In this document: positions 35,065-47,130 of the stretch, piece by piece
Position numbering within the stretch: the stretch's first letter is position 1
How the letters are laid out: each line of letters starts with the position of its first letter
Assembly: GCA_031310005.1 (NCBI GenBank)
Contig: CM062382.1
Span: 744,001-808,000, forward strand
From: Dactylellina haptotyla
Taxonomy: Eukaryota; Ascomycota; Orbiliomycetes; Orbiliales; Orbiliaceae
DNA: 64,000 bases
Direction of reading: 5' to 3'
Made by a program: the position numbers and the translations under genes
The notes under the pieces: generated by a model
Told to the model about the DNA's origin: nothing
The model's input: only the letters and a program-made list of their open reading frames with translations
Database searches by the model: none

Positions 35065-38000
35065 ATGTCGCTCCTCAGAGCCGCGGGCCTGAGATGGCGC
35101 CCCCAGTCTGCACGGCTGCCATCCATTGTCGCACTGAACAATCAAGCCGGTCTCCGGAGATACTACTCTGATGAAACATCTCCCCAAGAAAACCAGCCGG
35201 AGAAAACCCCAGAGAAAACCCCAGAGGAAGTCCCAAGTCCGAAGGCCGAACCACAGTCATCTACTCCAAAAACCTGGAAAGTGATAAGAAATAAGGGTGC
35301 GGTGCGAAGAGCGGTCAAAACAAGCCGAATTATTTACAAGAACGAACTGCCAGTCCACGCCCGTTGGCACAAAATAACATTCCCAGAGCTTTTCGTCGTC
35401 TCAAAAGATGTCGAAAAAGCTCTGCAAGAGGGCGAGCCAGTTGTCGCATTGGAGACCGCAATATACACTCACGGGTTCCCCAAACCTGACAATTTCACCC
35501 TAGCTCTTGAGATGGAACATACGGTGCGAGACCACGGCGCGGTTCCGGCGACAATTGGCATCATAAACGGCAAAATCTACATTGGCATGTCAAATGAGCA
35601 GCTCGAGGAATTAGCCTACACTGCGGGAACGCCAAAGACACACAAAATATCACGCAGAGACATCGCATATCACCTGGGCAAATCGGGAGATCCTTTGAAC
35701 GGAGGCACGACAATCGCCGGGACGATAAAGATTGCAACTTCTGCGGGTATTTCCGTTGTTGCCACGGGTGGATTGGGAGGTGTTCACAAAGGCGGCGAAA
35801 ACAGCCTGGATATCTCGACAGACCTCACAGAATTAGGCAAGACGGGTGTCGCAGTGGTCACGTCGGGTATGAAGAGCTTTCTCGACACGGAGCGAACGAT
35901 GGAGTTCCTGGAGACTCAGGGTGTTTTTGTATCAACCTTTGGGGACCCTGAAGAAAAAGTAGACATACCCGGGTTCTTCAGTCGTGATTCGGGATATCCG
36001 TCGCCATATATTGTTCGAGATCCCGAGGAAGCAGCCAATATATTCTGTAAGCTACTGATCCGATTCCCATGAACTTCCTCAACGATTTCTAATCTACCAA
36101 ATTGAAGTTGCAAATCAACTTCTGAAAGTTGATTCTGGGTGCCTCTTCTTCAACCCCATCCCGGAAGAATATGAGATACCACGATCAGAAATCGATCCTA
36201 TCCTAGCTGACGCGAGTAAGTTGACGCGATATGTACCCATTCCCGTACACTCACTAACTTGCCACAGCTTCAAAAGCAAGTTCTATCACTGGCAAGGACA
36301 ATACACCTGCTGTCCTAAACGAAATCGTGAAACAAACGGAAGGCCGTTCTATCAGAGCGAATCGACGGTATGTTTCGATATCCTTCCATAAAAACTCTCG
36401 AGCAGGTTACTTACTTTGATCCCATTTGCCTCTCGCAGATTGGTTCTGAATAACGCAAAAGCCGGAGCACAGTTGGCCGTCCATCTTTCACAGCTCTACA
36501 AAGATATGAACGAAGAGAAAAAAGAATTGTTCAATGATTTTGCGCAGCAAAATCCCAAAATGAGTACGAAATCTCACAAACTTAGACCTGTATACATAGC
36601 CCCTGAAAATCAAAACGTCAAGTAGGTAGGCGCTCTTTTCAATCATTCTCTGAATATAACCCTCCGTTTGGTCTTCCCCAAGTCGCGACAAACGAACTCG
36701 CGAGCCAATGTACAGTAGAACCTAAATTTCATCCTCAGCGCGATCAGAAATTATACTTATGGTCAAAAATAAAGATTGTTTCTCTCTCTCTCGCAAAATC
36801 TGCCCTACGGTGGCTGAAATTATTCGATGTGAATCAAGACTTATGAGTGTATTACTGACTTGCACTATGATAATAGGCGACGAGTGGGACGTGGAAGACC
36901 GTATAAGTTCGATCAACGGTCATATTCAACGGCAGCTGCTCCTTTCAAACCATCAACGGCGGAAGCCCAGACGGATCCTAACGCTAAGAATCGATTGAAA
37001 AATTCCGGATCTAGACTGAAATTTTTCCACGACCCGAAGCCGATCGTTGTCGTGGGCGGTGTAGGAATCGATGCTATCGGGACCGCTGGACAAACACAGG
37101 CACAAGTATCGAACCCAGGATCTGTAAAATTTTCCGTAGGCGGCGTCGCCAAAAACATCGCCGCGACAATCGCACAGCTAGACGAGCGTCATAGAGTGTT
37201 TTTAGTATCGGATATCGGTGAAGATTACCATGGCCTGAAAATTCTCTCCGAGCTGGACGCATTGGGGTTGGATATTTCGGAGATCAAAATCCGCCCAGAA
37301 GAAAAGACCGCATGCTACCTAGCTGTAAACAGCGATACGGTACAAGGAGGCCTTTCGACGGCCATCGCAGATATGGACATCATGACGAAAATTTTACCAA
37401 AAAGACTATCTGCTGTTTTCCAACATAGAAAGCCTGGTGTGGTTTGTTTTGATGGAAATCTCGCACCGGATACAACTGTACTTTTGTGTTCACATGCGAA
37501 GAGAGAGGGTGCACTAGGTATTTTATGAAATGTTCCCTTACTGCGAAGGTTAGCAGGATTTTCGTCGTGAATAGCTAATTAGTTGATTCTTTGGTACCCT
37601 GAAAAGTCGTTTGTGAACCCACATCGGCTGCTAAAGCAGGTCGAATCGCACAACAATTTCGACAGCTCAAGCACTGGCCGAAGCATGAGATCGATATCAT
37701 CTCCCCGAATGTGCATGAGCTCGACCAAATGCATACAACTTGGCTATTAAGTGCCGACAGCTGTACTCCAAAGCTACATAACAAAACGGTGTACTGCCAA
37801 GAGTTTATCAAAGACCAAGATTCCACCGAGGATACTCCTGAGCCCGAGAAAAAGAACAAGCGTGAGTCCCAATCTTCCTGCTACCTTCATTGATATATAT
37901 ATCTCTATATCTATATACATATTAACGCCTCACTTTATCTCATTGCTTCCTGGTCAACATATATACAGCTTTGGAACGCTTTCGCAAAAATATCCGATCC

Positions 38001-38735
38001 ATAACATCACAGCTTCGAGAACACCGAAACGTTAAAACACCAAACCCAGAAGAACTCACAACCCTCGTCAAGAAAGCGACAGCAATACTCGCAGTAACCC
38101 CTACAATTCTCATCAAACTAGGCGACGAAGGTGTCCTCGTCGTCCGTCTTGTCTCGTCTCCAAATAAGACAGAACAAGGTCCCCCGTACACCTACCATGA
38201 AAACATAATATACATGCCGCCCCCACAGCCTCGTAACCTGGTTACGAGAGTACCGCGCCCAGAACCGTACACTAGCAAAGCTCTAAAAGAGGATATAGAA
38301 CTATCCCTCGGTGTGGAGGTCTATATGCCCTTCAAATCAATGAACCCCCTTTTTCCCGCAACAGGTATCCATATCCTCTGGATGCCAGCCCAGCCGTTGC
38401 CCGAGGGTGCGCAGGTCGTGAATTCCAACGGCGCAGGGGACACGTTCCTCGGCACCTTTGTGAGCGAGCTGATAAACCAACCCAAGATGGATAATCGCAC
38501 GATCCCACAGCAGCCGTGGCGTAGTCTGCAAGGTGCGGATCTATTAGTTTTACTGCGCAAAGCGCAGGCCAAGGCCGCTGAGGTCTTGATGTTGGCCGAG
38601 AGCCACTATATAAGCGATAGAGAAACCTACGTAAAGAGAAAGGAATGGGCGTTGGGTAGGATATGGCGGTATGTAAAGCATCGTAAGCCGGAGTGGCAAA
38701 GTGATCTTGCTACACAGAAGAACGCAAAGCGCTAG
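35065..38735 (+). CDS. Bifunctional pseudouridine-5'-phosphate glycosidase / pseudouridine kinase
   Basis: Seven exons (35065-36046, 36108-36215, 36268-36367, 36439-36621, 36877-37517, 37607-37861, 37969-38735) give 1011 aa. The N-terminal half is pseudouridine-5'-phosphate glycosidase (PsuG/YeiN): VALETAIYTHGFP, the KISRRDIA lysine region, ATGGLGGVHKGGE and TSGMKSFLDTERTMEFLET. The C-terminal half is a PfkB-type kinase (PsuK): VVVGGVGIDAIGTA at its start, GGVAKNIA, and NSNGAGDTFLGTF with the catalytic base Asp914. Together they phosphorylate pseudouridine and split the C-C glycosidic bond to uracil and ribose 5-phosphate. Residues 1-40 are Arg/Leu/Ser-rich with no acids (RAAGLRWRPQSARLPS) and end RRYYSDE, like a mitochondrial presequence. 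The splice sites around 36621/36877 and 37517/37607 were set by phase. Confidence 0.92.
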
Positions 38736-39275
38736 CACGCTCCGGCTTCGCTGGACCAGGATACTCCGGTTGTAAAAGACGAAGAAAGTATCTTCCAATG
38801 TAGGTCTTCTCATAAATACTTCTTTTTGGAGGTCACTAGCTTCCCACTTGTATAGTAAATCTGGTCTCGTTGCCAGACTATAGTAAATGTATAGTGTCGC
38901 TTTTTGACGAGAAATATAAATAAGCGCTTGTAATCGGACAAAGGATTCTCAAATGATCGAAACCTGCGAATAAGGAATTTAAACCGCCCAAGCAGACTAA
39001 ACATTAACAAAACACTCAGCGCGAACCCGTCCAAACGCCGGTGTAGAAAGCTACGGTACCTGTAAATAATCGAGCCTACATACTCAAGAAAAACACAAGC
39101 ATATTGGGAAAAGGAAAGGAAAAAAAGGAACTAAAAACCTAAAGGAAAAATATATATCACAGAAGAAAGAGAGGGAACAAGACAAAAAGGGGGGGGGGAA
39201 AGGAGGCAGTAAAAACACACCTCATAATCAAGCGACAAAGGAAATAAAACATATGAAAGCTAGAAGAAAAAGAGA
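38736..39275. other. Convergent 3' regions
   Basis: 540 nt between convergent genes; A-rich near 39110-39200 including a run of ten G residues near 39190. Nothing coding is seen. Confidence 0.7.
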
Positions 39276-41558
39276 TCAATAAAGAATTCTTGGAGTCAAC
39301 TCATCCCTTCTCTTCACAATGTCCTTTCGACTGTCCTCTTCCCCCATAATGCTTCTCAATTCCTTCTCATCCTTCTGGCTGTCCTCTTCTCCGACAGCAC
39401 CATCCATATCCAACAATGTGTTACTTCCGATCCATGTCCAGCACCTCATGATCTCTCCCATATGCTCAATGCTTCCAGTCCTCACATTGCTATTCAGCTC
39501 GACAACTTTGCTGACACCAGCCCACAACTCCTGTCTCTTTTCGGGATTGAACTCTCGTGATAGAATCTGGTCCCGGAGCTGGTTCACTGGGATGTAAGCG
39601 ATATCCGCGGTCTTATCATTATAGTAGGCGCGTTGCTGTTGGGCGAGACGTTTGAGGGCGATGCCGACGAGGCGCTGGACTTGACGGGAGTACACTTGGC
39701 GTTTGACCATGGAAGATCTAACTTTCAATCCGGCGAGGAGGAGAGACAGAATGCCAAAGATTTCGAGCTTCCAGCGGAAAAGGAGAGAGACGGCGTTTTT
39801 GCGGAGGGAGCAGCTGAAGGAGACGTGAGAAAGGTTGGTGGATTGGAAGTATCGATCACCGCCGCTGTGTTGCAGTTTTGTTAGCATCGTGATTCTAAGT
39901 TTTGATGTTTTGAGCGTTCCTTACGTAGTCATGGTAGTAACAATTTCTTCTTTCTTCTCCAAATCTTGGACCGCGTTATCCCAAAGTTCGGTGAACTGAA
40001 TGTCGGATAGGGTTGGCGACTTCATGGAGTACAAAGCGTCCTTGATGTCCTTCTCAAGAAGACCTTCCGGCTCATCTTTCACGACCTTGACAGTTCCACA
40101 TTCGATAGCAGCGGCCCGGTCTCGTAGTCGCTTGATCACGGCGTCTGAGAGAACAGAAACCCGGCGAATCTTCTCAGAATCAGGTTGGCAGGTGGGGGCC
40201 AAGGGAACAGCGCCGCCCAAGGAGAACGGGTGTGGGACAACAACGTAGTCGGTGTAACACTCAGTAGAGAGGCGTTCGCGGCAGATAGCGTGTGGCGGGC
40301 ATGGCTCGCAGTCGGGCGTCAGAGCGTTGAACCAATCTGGGAAATCCGGGTTCTTCACCACCGGCTTTCCAATACCGCAGTATCCGACTTTGAGTTTCTC
40401 TTCTCTCCACCAGACACCGTAGCCGAGAATGGCGATAGTGATGAGAGTGTACAGAATGCTGAACATCGTAGTAGTAACGTTCGAGGACCCAGCCCTTCGA
40501 CGAGCCAGCGAGGTGACGGCATTCGCGTTTTCGTCCTCGAGCTCGACTTCCAACGCCTCGTCAGGAACAAACTCTTCTCCAGGCTCCATGGATAGATTGC
40601 TCTCGTCTTCTTCCTTGATGTAGACGTCGTTTCCAAACATGCGAGATTCCATCTCGGCATTGTTGTTTTCGATTTCATCCTGGAGAGCGCGGATCTTATG
40701 CTCTGGGGTCATGGATTTGAATTTTGCAATGGAAACCATCTTGACAGGCGTGGGAGATCCTCTGTTGAAGTCGATAACTTCAGGCGATTTGCGAGCGGCG
40801 GGGACGACGCCCTCGGTTCTTCGGCGGGAGCTATCAGCTTTCTTTGGTGTTTCTTTCACGGGCATGCTGCGACGTCTGTTCTCGCTTGGGGGGGGGATGC
40901 GGGGCGAGGAACCCAGTTGGAAGATGTTCTCACTGGAGAAGGCCGGCTCGCTCTCATTTGAGGCTTGGGTCTCGGGTTCGGGTTCGGGTTCGGGTTCGGG
41001 CTCCGGGGTTGGTTCTCTTGGTGGCAGCATGGGCTCTGGTGTCTTTGTGGCAGCCAAACTGCGTCTGCCTCGTCTGGGTTTCGGAGTCGGCTCCACCACC
41101 GCTGGTTCGTCGTCATCGGTGACCTCAGGGCGAACGGAAGATTTCCTCCCACGCTTGACGGGCGAGGCAGCTCGCTTCGGTGTGACAGCCCTTCGGCTTC
41201 GCCTCATCGAAGCAACCACCTCCTCGTCGCCAGTCGTACCATCATCGTCAGTAACGACAGAGCTCGCTTTCCGCCTGGAGGCTCGCTTCTTGGGCGTGGG
41301 GGTGACGTCTAGCTCCCCGATGGTGCCATAGTCCTCGGCGTTGACGATACCTTTGGAGGAGGCCTTGACCTTGCCCAGCTTGTTCAGGATGGCGGAGGCC
41401 TGGGGGGTGAGCTGGGTCTCGAAGATCTCAACCAGCTTCGCTTTCTTCACGTTGCTGGGGTAGTCGATGTCGTGCTTCAGGAGGATGCTGCGGATCTGGG
41501 GGATGGTCAGGCTGCTGGCATCGAAGCCCGGCTGGAGGTAGAACTCCTCGTCCTCCAT
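39276..41558 (-). CDS. SRC1: Inner nuclear membrane protein, Src1/Heh (Man1) family
   Basis: Two exons, 39925-41558 and 39276-39864, encode 740 aa. The N-terminus (PGFDASSLTIPQIRSILLKHDIDYPSN, shown here as two pieces of one HeH/LEM-like helix-extension-helix: SLTIPQIRSILLKHDI and KKAKLVEIFETQL) fits the DNA/chromatin-contact domain. A long basic, Ser/Arg/Pro-rich nucleoplasmic linker follows, with KR-rich clusters suitable for import and a PEPEPEPEPE repeat. The first membrane helix is about residues 364-385 (MFSILYTLITIAILGYGVWW); a lumenal domain with conserved cysteines (CEPCPPHAICRERLSTECY) is the Man1-Src1 C-terminal domain; a second membrane helix is about 576-592. Homologues tether chromatin and rDNA to the nuclear envelope. 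The intron at 39865-39924 falls in the lumenal part. Confidence 0.9.
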
Positions 41559-42562
41559 GGCGACGGTCTTTCTTTGTTTGTCGTAGATAAAAGGGATGTT
41601 TGTGATTCACGAGTCGAGGCTCGAGGCTGGTTATAAGCAGATCGTCGAGGGCGAGCTGGCGGGCGCGACGCAAATACCCCGCGACAAAATCTGCGGGCAG
41701 CAGCCTAGCAACGGGCTTCTTAGTTGTGAGGTTGTCGACGGACCTGCCACTTTGCGAGTGGTCGACGTAAACAAAGGTCTCAAAGGGGACTCGCGTGGTT
41801 TGGCGGCAGCGGGTGTCTCGACCGAGCTCGCCAGGAAACAGCGCGCGGTCGAATAGAAAACGGCGCAAGAGTTGCAGAGGAGCCGTCCAGAAGATATGGC
41901 GATGGAGGTGATTGGAGAGAAGAGAGAGAAGGAGAGAGAAAAAAATATATGACAGAGTGGGTTCGTCCTGCATTATCGACAGCCAATGAAGGCCCGCGCC
42001 CACTCCACCGTTGCCCGCCGCCCCTCAAAAAATAAAAAGGTAGCCCCGAAAAAACATCAAAACAAGAAAAACCAAAACAAGCCGCACAACAGCAGCCACC
42101 CAACTAAAACATGGCTTTTTGGACCTGCACCAGGCACCGGAATTGCGCGACGGGATGGACTGTATTCGCAGATACGGAGATCTGGCTAGACGGGATACGG
42201 CATAGAAGAGTGAACGGCCCAGCCTTTTATAAAATATATTATTAGAGATCGTGCCTTTTTGAATTCCTGGGCCGGTTCTCTCGCGTGCATCGGATATGGA
42301 CATTCGAGATGCTACAAACCCGGGTGCGAGGTGACAGTATTCATGCTGAGCTATCCATCCCACCGACGAGTGCTATTTCGGACAGAGTAGCAAGAAACCG
42401 GGGTCTCCAGTCGATGAACTCATCCTTCGCGTGACCAGAATAGAATAACGTCACCGAGGCCGCCGTTGTGTTGACCAAACGTCGACGGGATCCCTGTCCG
42501 TTCGTCCCACCGAAATATTCCCAAAACAGTCTGGCCCACGTCCCAAAACGGCAATTTCCACT

Positions 42563-42640
42563 CGAACATTCCAGCACGCTCCCGCAACGTCCAGACAACG
42601 CATTTCGACACTTCCAGAAATCACTCCACCTTCCAGGAAG
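42563..42640 (+). promoter_or_regulatory. Heat-shock elements
   Basis: Inverted GAA/TTC modules as bound by heat-shock factor: cGAAcaTTCc at 42563-42572, TTCcaGAA at 42612-42619, and a near match TTCcagGAA at 42631-42639. They lie 230-310 nt upstream of the heat-shock protein start and 70-150 nt upstream of its TATA box. Confidence 0.75.
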
Positions 42641-42709
42641 TATCGTGATAATTCTCCCTTACGTAGTTCCAACTGCATAAACTATCGTGAACTCTGCCGT
42701 AAATTCGTC

Positions 42710-42717
42710 TATATAAA
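42710..42717 (+). promoter_or_regulatory. TATA box of the small heat-shock protein gene
   Basis: tatataaa, 154 nt before the ATG and followed by a CT-rich then CA-rich leader without any ATG, as expected for a strongly induced fungal gene. Confidence 0.7.
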
Positions 42718-42870
42718 CCCCCTCTCGAGCCTTCACTCTCTTCCCTTCTCCATTCATCAGATCAATCATCATCACAGCATTTCCAACTTCAAAGAATTCT
42801 TAAATCCAAAAACTTTACGATTCTCTACTCAACTACAAACTTCACTCTTCTTCCAAACCAAACAATCAAA

Positions 42871-43470
42871 ATGCTCTCCTTTCCACGCATGATGACCCGC
42901 GAACTCCGCCCATGGGCCCGTCTCTTCGAAGATTTCGAAGCAGCATCAACCCATCACCCCCTCTTCCGCTCTCAAAACCTCTCCCTCACCTCGTTCACCC
43001 CGTCCTTCGACGTCAAAGAAACCAAAGACTCCTACGTCCTAGACGGTGAACTCCCAGGGATCACCGACAAGTCCGCGCTAGACCTCACCTTTGTCGACGC
43101 GAACACCCTGCTCATCAAGGGCCGCATCGAGAGGAACAATGAGACCGGAAACCCAACACCAGCGGTATCTGACGATGCAGAGACCGCCTCGACGACAAAC
43201 TACCACTCTCCTTCTGTAGAACCTGAAGAAGGCGAGGCCTCTGCCCTTACAAAAACCGAAACGGCGGGCGAAGTCCAGAAGAAAGAAGAAACTAGCTCCG
43301 ATAAATACTGGATCCGCGAACGATACGTCGGCGAGTTCCAAAGGGCCTTCAATTTCCCACAAGCAGTCAACCACGATGCGGTCAAGGCCTCTCTCAAAGA
43401 CGGTATCTTGAGCGTTGTCGTCCCAAAGAAGACCGGCCCAGATGGTCCAAGGAAGATCCAGGTCGAATAA
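42871..43470 (+). CDS. hsp30: Small heat-shock protein, Hsp20/Hsp30 family
   Basis: One exon, 199 aa. The alpha-crystallin domain starts near residue 47 (TPSFDVKETKDSYVLDGELPG) and continues LTFVDANTLLIKGRIER; its second half is ERYVGEFQRAFNFP, then VKASLKDGILSVVVPKK with the G-I-L-S-V pattern of the last strands. Between the halves (about residues 92-145) is an acidic insertion rich in Glu, Ser and Thr, a common feature of fungal Hsp30 proteins. These are ATP-independent cytosolic chaperones that hold unfolding proteins during heat stress. Regulation by heat-shock factor is supported by the elements at 42563-42640. The C-terminus KIQVE is a short form of the usual I-x-V tail. An intron-free structure suits rapid induction. 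Confidence 0.93.
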   Translation: MLSFPRMMTRELRPWARLFEDFEAASTHHPLFRSQNLSLTSFTPSFDVKETKDSYVLDGELPGITDKSALDLTFVDANTLLIKGRIERNNETGNPTPAVSDDAETASTTNYHSPSVEPEEGEASALTKTETAGEVQKKEETSSDKYWIRERYVGEFQRAFNFPQAVNHDAVKASLKDGILSVVVPKKTGPDGPRKIQVE

Positions 43471-43845
43471 GCAAACCTATTCGACACACAAATTAAAAAC
43501 CCCAAAAATGATACCCTTGTTTGAAGTTTAACAAGGGAGTGGACAGACTGTAATTTGAGGAAATAGTTCTTGGTCGTTTTTTTTGGGTTATCATCTAAAT
43601 TGACACAGACCTGGTTCTTTGGTTTTTCTCTCACCGCGAGTCCCTCCTTTCTTGTATAGTTTGGTATATTTGTACCGTTAATATTTCATAGCTCAGGAGT
43701 TTCAATGTGTTTTTCGCACAATACCAAAATCTAATACTTTTTTTTATACAAAATAATATACTTCTATAAATTATAAACTCGTAGGCGTGACCCGAGATTG
43801 AAAAGATGCTATATAGCAAGTCTATCATGAATGAGATAGAAAAAT
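43471..43845. other. Convergent 3' regions
   Basis: 375 nt between the convergent heat-shock and RFT1 genes; AT-rich, no gene seen. Confidence 0.75.
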
Positions 43846-45800
43846 CTATCTTTTCCTAGCAAGCTTGAACAACTTGTAACAATCCATGAAAAAGTGTCGT
43901 TCCGAAAATAAGCTATGTGATCGGAAACCGTCAGTAGAAAGTCTATTGCAAATAAAGAGTGACATAGAACACTTACCAAACAATCCCCACCATCCCAGCC
44001 AATCCGGCACCCTTAACATAATCCATCATTACTCCCTTCTCACTCACCACCCTCCTAGCCACGCCCCCCACCCCAACAGCGACAGTAACCAGCAACCCAC
44101 CAGGCATAATCTTCTCCAACTCCACCCCTCTTTTACCACCTCCCACCCGTCTAAAATATCCTCTAATAAAAGTCACACTCCACAGAATCCTCATCCCCAT
44201 ATTCACACAATTAGCCCAAACCAACCCGTCAGCACCCATCCCCATCTTCTTCACGAACCCCCAGCTCGCCACCCCGAACACCACAGAGAACCAGAGCATC
44301 CACACACTCTGCCGTCCCAGATCCCGCGTCGTAGCCACGCTCTGCACGAACGCCTCCGTGATGCCGTTTACCGCTAGTAAAGGGATATAATAACAATACG
44401 TAGATAGCGTCTGAGCAGCCGGTGAGTCCGCCCAACGTGCGCCGGCGACTTTCCGTAGCGCTAACGGCGCAAGCGTCGGTCCCAGGAAAGTGATCAGAGT
44501 CGAAAGAATAGTGTAAAACCGGAGTATCAAGTGAAGAATCGTAAGCGCCTCCGAAATATTCTCCTGCGATGGTGAAGCGGATTCCGCTTTATCATTCCCT
44601 TTCTCGTCTTTTTTGCCGTCCGCGCTGTTATTACTATCATCGATATTCAACAGCTTGGAGAGTAAATTCCGGCTCGTCTCCTCAATAGGCTTGAATAGTA
44701 ACCGGGCGATTAGTGAACCGTAATTCGCGGCGAGGGCGTATATCCCCTGATCTTCCGTCGATGCGAACCATATGACCAGCATGGAATCACCCTGCGTGAG
44801 TACGTGCTTGATCACAGATTGAAACCACATGGTGCCCGCGATGGCCACCGTCGGCATGTGGAAATAGTAGCTTTGTCCTGTTCTGATTTCTCGCCGTGTT
44901 ATCCTTCGAATTCTTATACAAAAATAGTAGGAATTGTGTAGCAAAGTGGTGGGTGATTGCATACCTTGAGTATATCTTCTTCAAACCAAGGCTGAAGCCG
45001 TCCCGTTTGGCGATGGCCCATAGTCTGAACGGGTACCCGATAACCAGGCATAGCGCGAACACTGCCTGTCCGATTGCGAACGGGAGGGTTTCCAGTCCGC
45101 TGTCGGGACCTTTGATAGCTTTGGTACCGTAGTATCGAGCTGCTACCACGGTGACCGCAAGAGTGACCGCGCAATTTGAGATGACGGCCATGCTCTCGCA
45201 CCCGGCGCGGAGGGAATACAGCATCCGCTGCTGGGCGAGCGCGAAGCCAGGCTCCGAGAGGAGTTCTAGTAACGATGCGACAGCGTATATGGCGAGCGAG
45301 AGCTGGAAGTAGCGGGTTGTATCATCGGGTTTGGCAGGCGAGTCTGATACCGATGCACGGGTGTAGGCTTGCTGTAGCACCCATCCACCGGCGATGACCG
45401 CGACGCCCATGGGCACGGCGAGGTAGCTCGAGTTTACTACGGTCTGGGCTTGACCACGAGAGGTGCCTTCTATTATTTTATCATTATTGCTATCCGTCTT
45501 TGAATTTTGCTTGGCTGCGTCTGGCGTCTCTTTGTCCTCGTTGCTAGCTTCCGCTTGCCGCTGTAGGGCCATGCGCAGACTCTCCCGTGAGAAGAAGAGG
45601 ATGGTCATCATGTAGAGCTCCAATTGGGCGGCCTGGCCGAGGATGGCGGGAGAGAGATATCGGATGAGCGTCTGGTTCATGACGAACGTGAGCAGCCGGG
45701 ACAGCACCTGCACGAGAACCAGGAAGGCGGCACCCGCGGCGGAGGCATTGAGGAGGGACTTGCGGGGCTGCGGGGGGGATCCCGCGGCGGGGTCAGCCAT
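43846..45800 (-). CDS. RFT1: Rft1, ER lipid-linked oligosaccharide flipping protein
   Basis: Three exons (43846-43912, 43977-44882, 44965-45800) give 602 aa with a dozen or more predicted membrane segments (for example AAGAAFLVLVQVLSRLLTFV, MGVAVIAGGWVL). Conserved pieces include FVMNQTLIRYLSPAILG, EPGFALAQQRMLYSLR, MWFQSVIKHVLTQGDSMLV and YALAANYGSLIARLLFKPIEE; the short last exon adds SERHFFMDCYKL. Rft1 is needed for Man5GlcNAc2-PP-dolichol to reach the ER lumen, although whether it is itself the flippase is disputed. A charged Asn/Asp/Lys-rich loop interrupts the fold near residues 95-115 and a second near 370-395. The start of exon 2 is uncertain: the CAG at 44883 gives RTGQSYYFH, an AAG slightly downstream would skip four residues, both in frame. 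Confidence 0.92.
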
Positions 45801-46309
45801 CGCGACGTCGTCAGCTTTGTCTTTACGATATTCACGATATAATAGTTTCTGTCGTCGTGGGAATCGGGGTAGCTAAGCTGCGAGCGCACCCATGTCGCGG
45901 AATGAAATACGCGAGGTTTCTCCGGATTCCGAGGTGCTTCCGGCTTCCGTGCTCGAGAGGACCGAGACTGCCTCCGAGCTTACAATCCAACCACGATTTC
46001 GCACCGCGGAGGACGAACAGGAGAAAGGAGATGATTGAGGTCTGGTGTTTCGGTCAGCAGGCAGGAGTCCGCAGCTGGGCCCACCAACCGCCCAATGGCA
46101 TTGGCGACAACCTCCACGATGTCTCGCCCCGAGCTTGAGCTCCAGCTGTCTTATAAATACCACGGGGGTCTCGCATCTGCATTCCTTGACTTGAACCTCT
46201 CTGATAAACTCTGTCTGCGGTGACTATTCCCAACCACGGAGCTCGAGTTAAGCTTCAAACACTCACAAACCACCTCCACCGCGATATCTACGCTCAAACA
46301 ACCAGCACA
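45801..46309. promoter_or_regulatory. Divergent promoter, RFT1 and phosphatase
   Basis: 509 nt between divergent start codons; the segment before 46310 is rich in AC and holds a CT/CA-type leader. No specific operator recognised. Confidence 0.5.
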
Positions 46310-47130
46310 ATGGCACCGGACACGACCACCTCGACGGAGCACTTCACCGCCATCCTCTCCGACATGGACGGGTACGCCCTTTTCTCTCTTTCCCTCAAAC
46401 CACCCCTTAAAGCAGCTATCTAATATACTAGCTGACACCCGTACCAAAAAACAGCACAATATTCGACTCCACCGCCGCCGTAGTCCTCCACTGGACCCGC
46501 ATAGCAAATGAACTCAACATCCCCCCTTCAGACATCCTATCCACCTCCCACGGCCGCCGCTCAATCGATATCCTCAAAACCCACGCCCCGCACCTAGCAA
46601 CAGAGGACTACGTCCGCCACGTCGAAGGCCTAATCCCCAAACTCTACGCCTCCGACGCAAAAATCCTCCCGGGCTCCGCCGAGCTCATCGCCAATCTAAC
46701 AGAGTGGAACGTACCCTGGGCTATTGTAACCTCGGGCACGAATATTCTAGTAAACAGCTGGATGAGCGTCATGAAGCTGCCGTTGCCGGAGAAAGGGCTG
46801 GTGACAGCGGATAACGTGAAAAACGGCAAGCCAGATCCGGAGTGCTATAATCTCGGGTTGAGTAAGGTTTTCGGCGCAGACGTTGGGTCCGATGCGTTCG
46901 ATGCGATTGAGAAGGATAAAGTCCTGGTGCTGGAGGATGCGCCGGCGGGGATACGTGCCGGAAAGGCGGCGGGCTGTAAAGTCATCGGCCTGGTGACGAC
47001 GCATACTAAAGAGGAAGTAATAGCCGCGGGAGCGGATTGGATCGTGACCGATTTGAGCTGCGTGAAGGCTGTGAGGGGGGATACAGGCGGAGTCGAGCTT
47101 GAAATCACGGGCGAGAGGATAGTGCGGTGA
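46310..47130 (+). CDS. HAD-family sugar-phosphate phosphatase, glycerol-1-phosphatase-like
   Basis: Two exons (46310-46371, 46455-47130) encode 245 aa. The intron at 46372-46454 splits the catalytic motif; joining restores ILSDMDGTIFDST with the nucleophile and acid Asp pair of motif I (residues 18 and 20). Motif II is AIVTSGT, motif III lysine is in NVKNGKPDPE, and motif IV is VLVLEDAPAGIRAGKAAG. The order and spacing match yeast Gpp1/Gpp2 and Dog1/Dog2. Gpp enzymes make glycerol from glycerol 3-phosphate in osmotic and redox balance; Dog enzymes act on 2-deoxyglucose 6-phosphate and similar compounds. I cannot tell from sequence which substrate this one prefers. The protein is probably cytosolic, since no signal peptide is seen. 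Confidence 0.9.

Larger units (their letters stand above)
41559..42870. other. Divergent upstream region, SRC1 and small heat-shock protein
   Basis: 1.3 kb between divergent start codons. The right part carries heat-shock elements and a TATA box (listed separately). The left part up to about 41950 probably belongs to the SRC1 leader and promoter. No gene is supported between. Confidence 0.65.

Noticed and set aside
40639-41331. 230-codon plus-strand frame
   Set aside because: Antisense to the SRC1 linker region; the glycine/serine repeats mirror the PEPE-type repeat on the coding strand.
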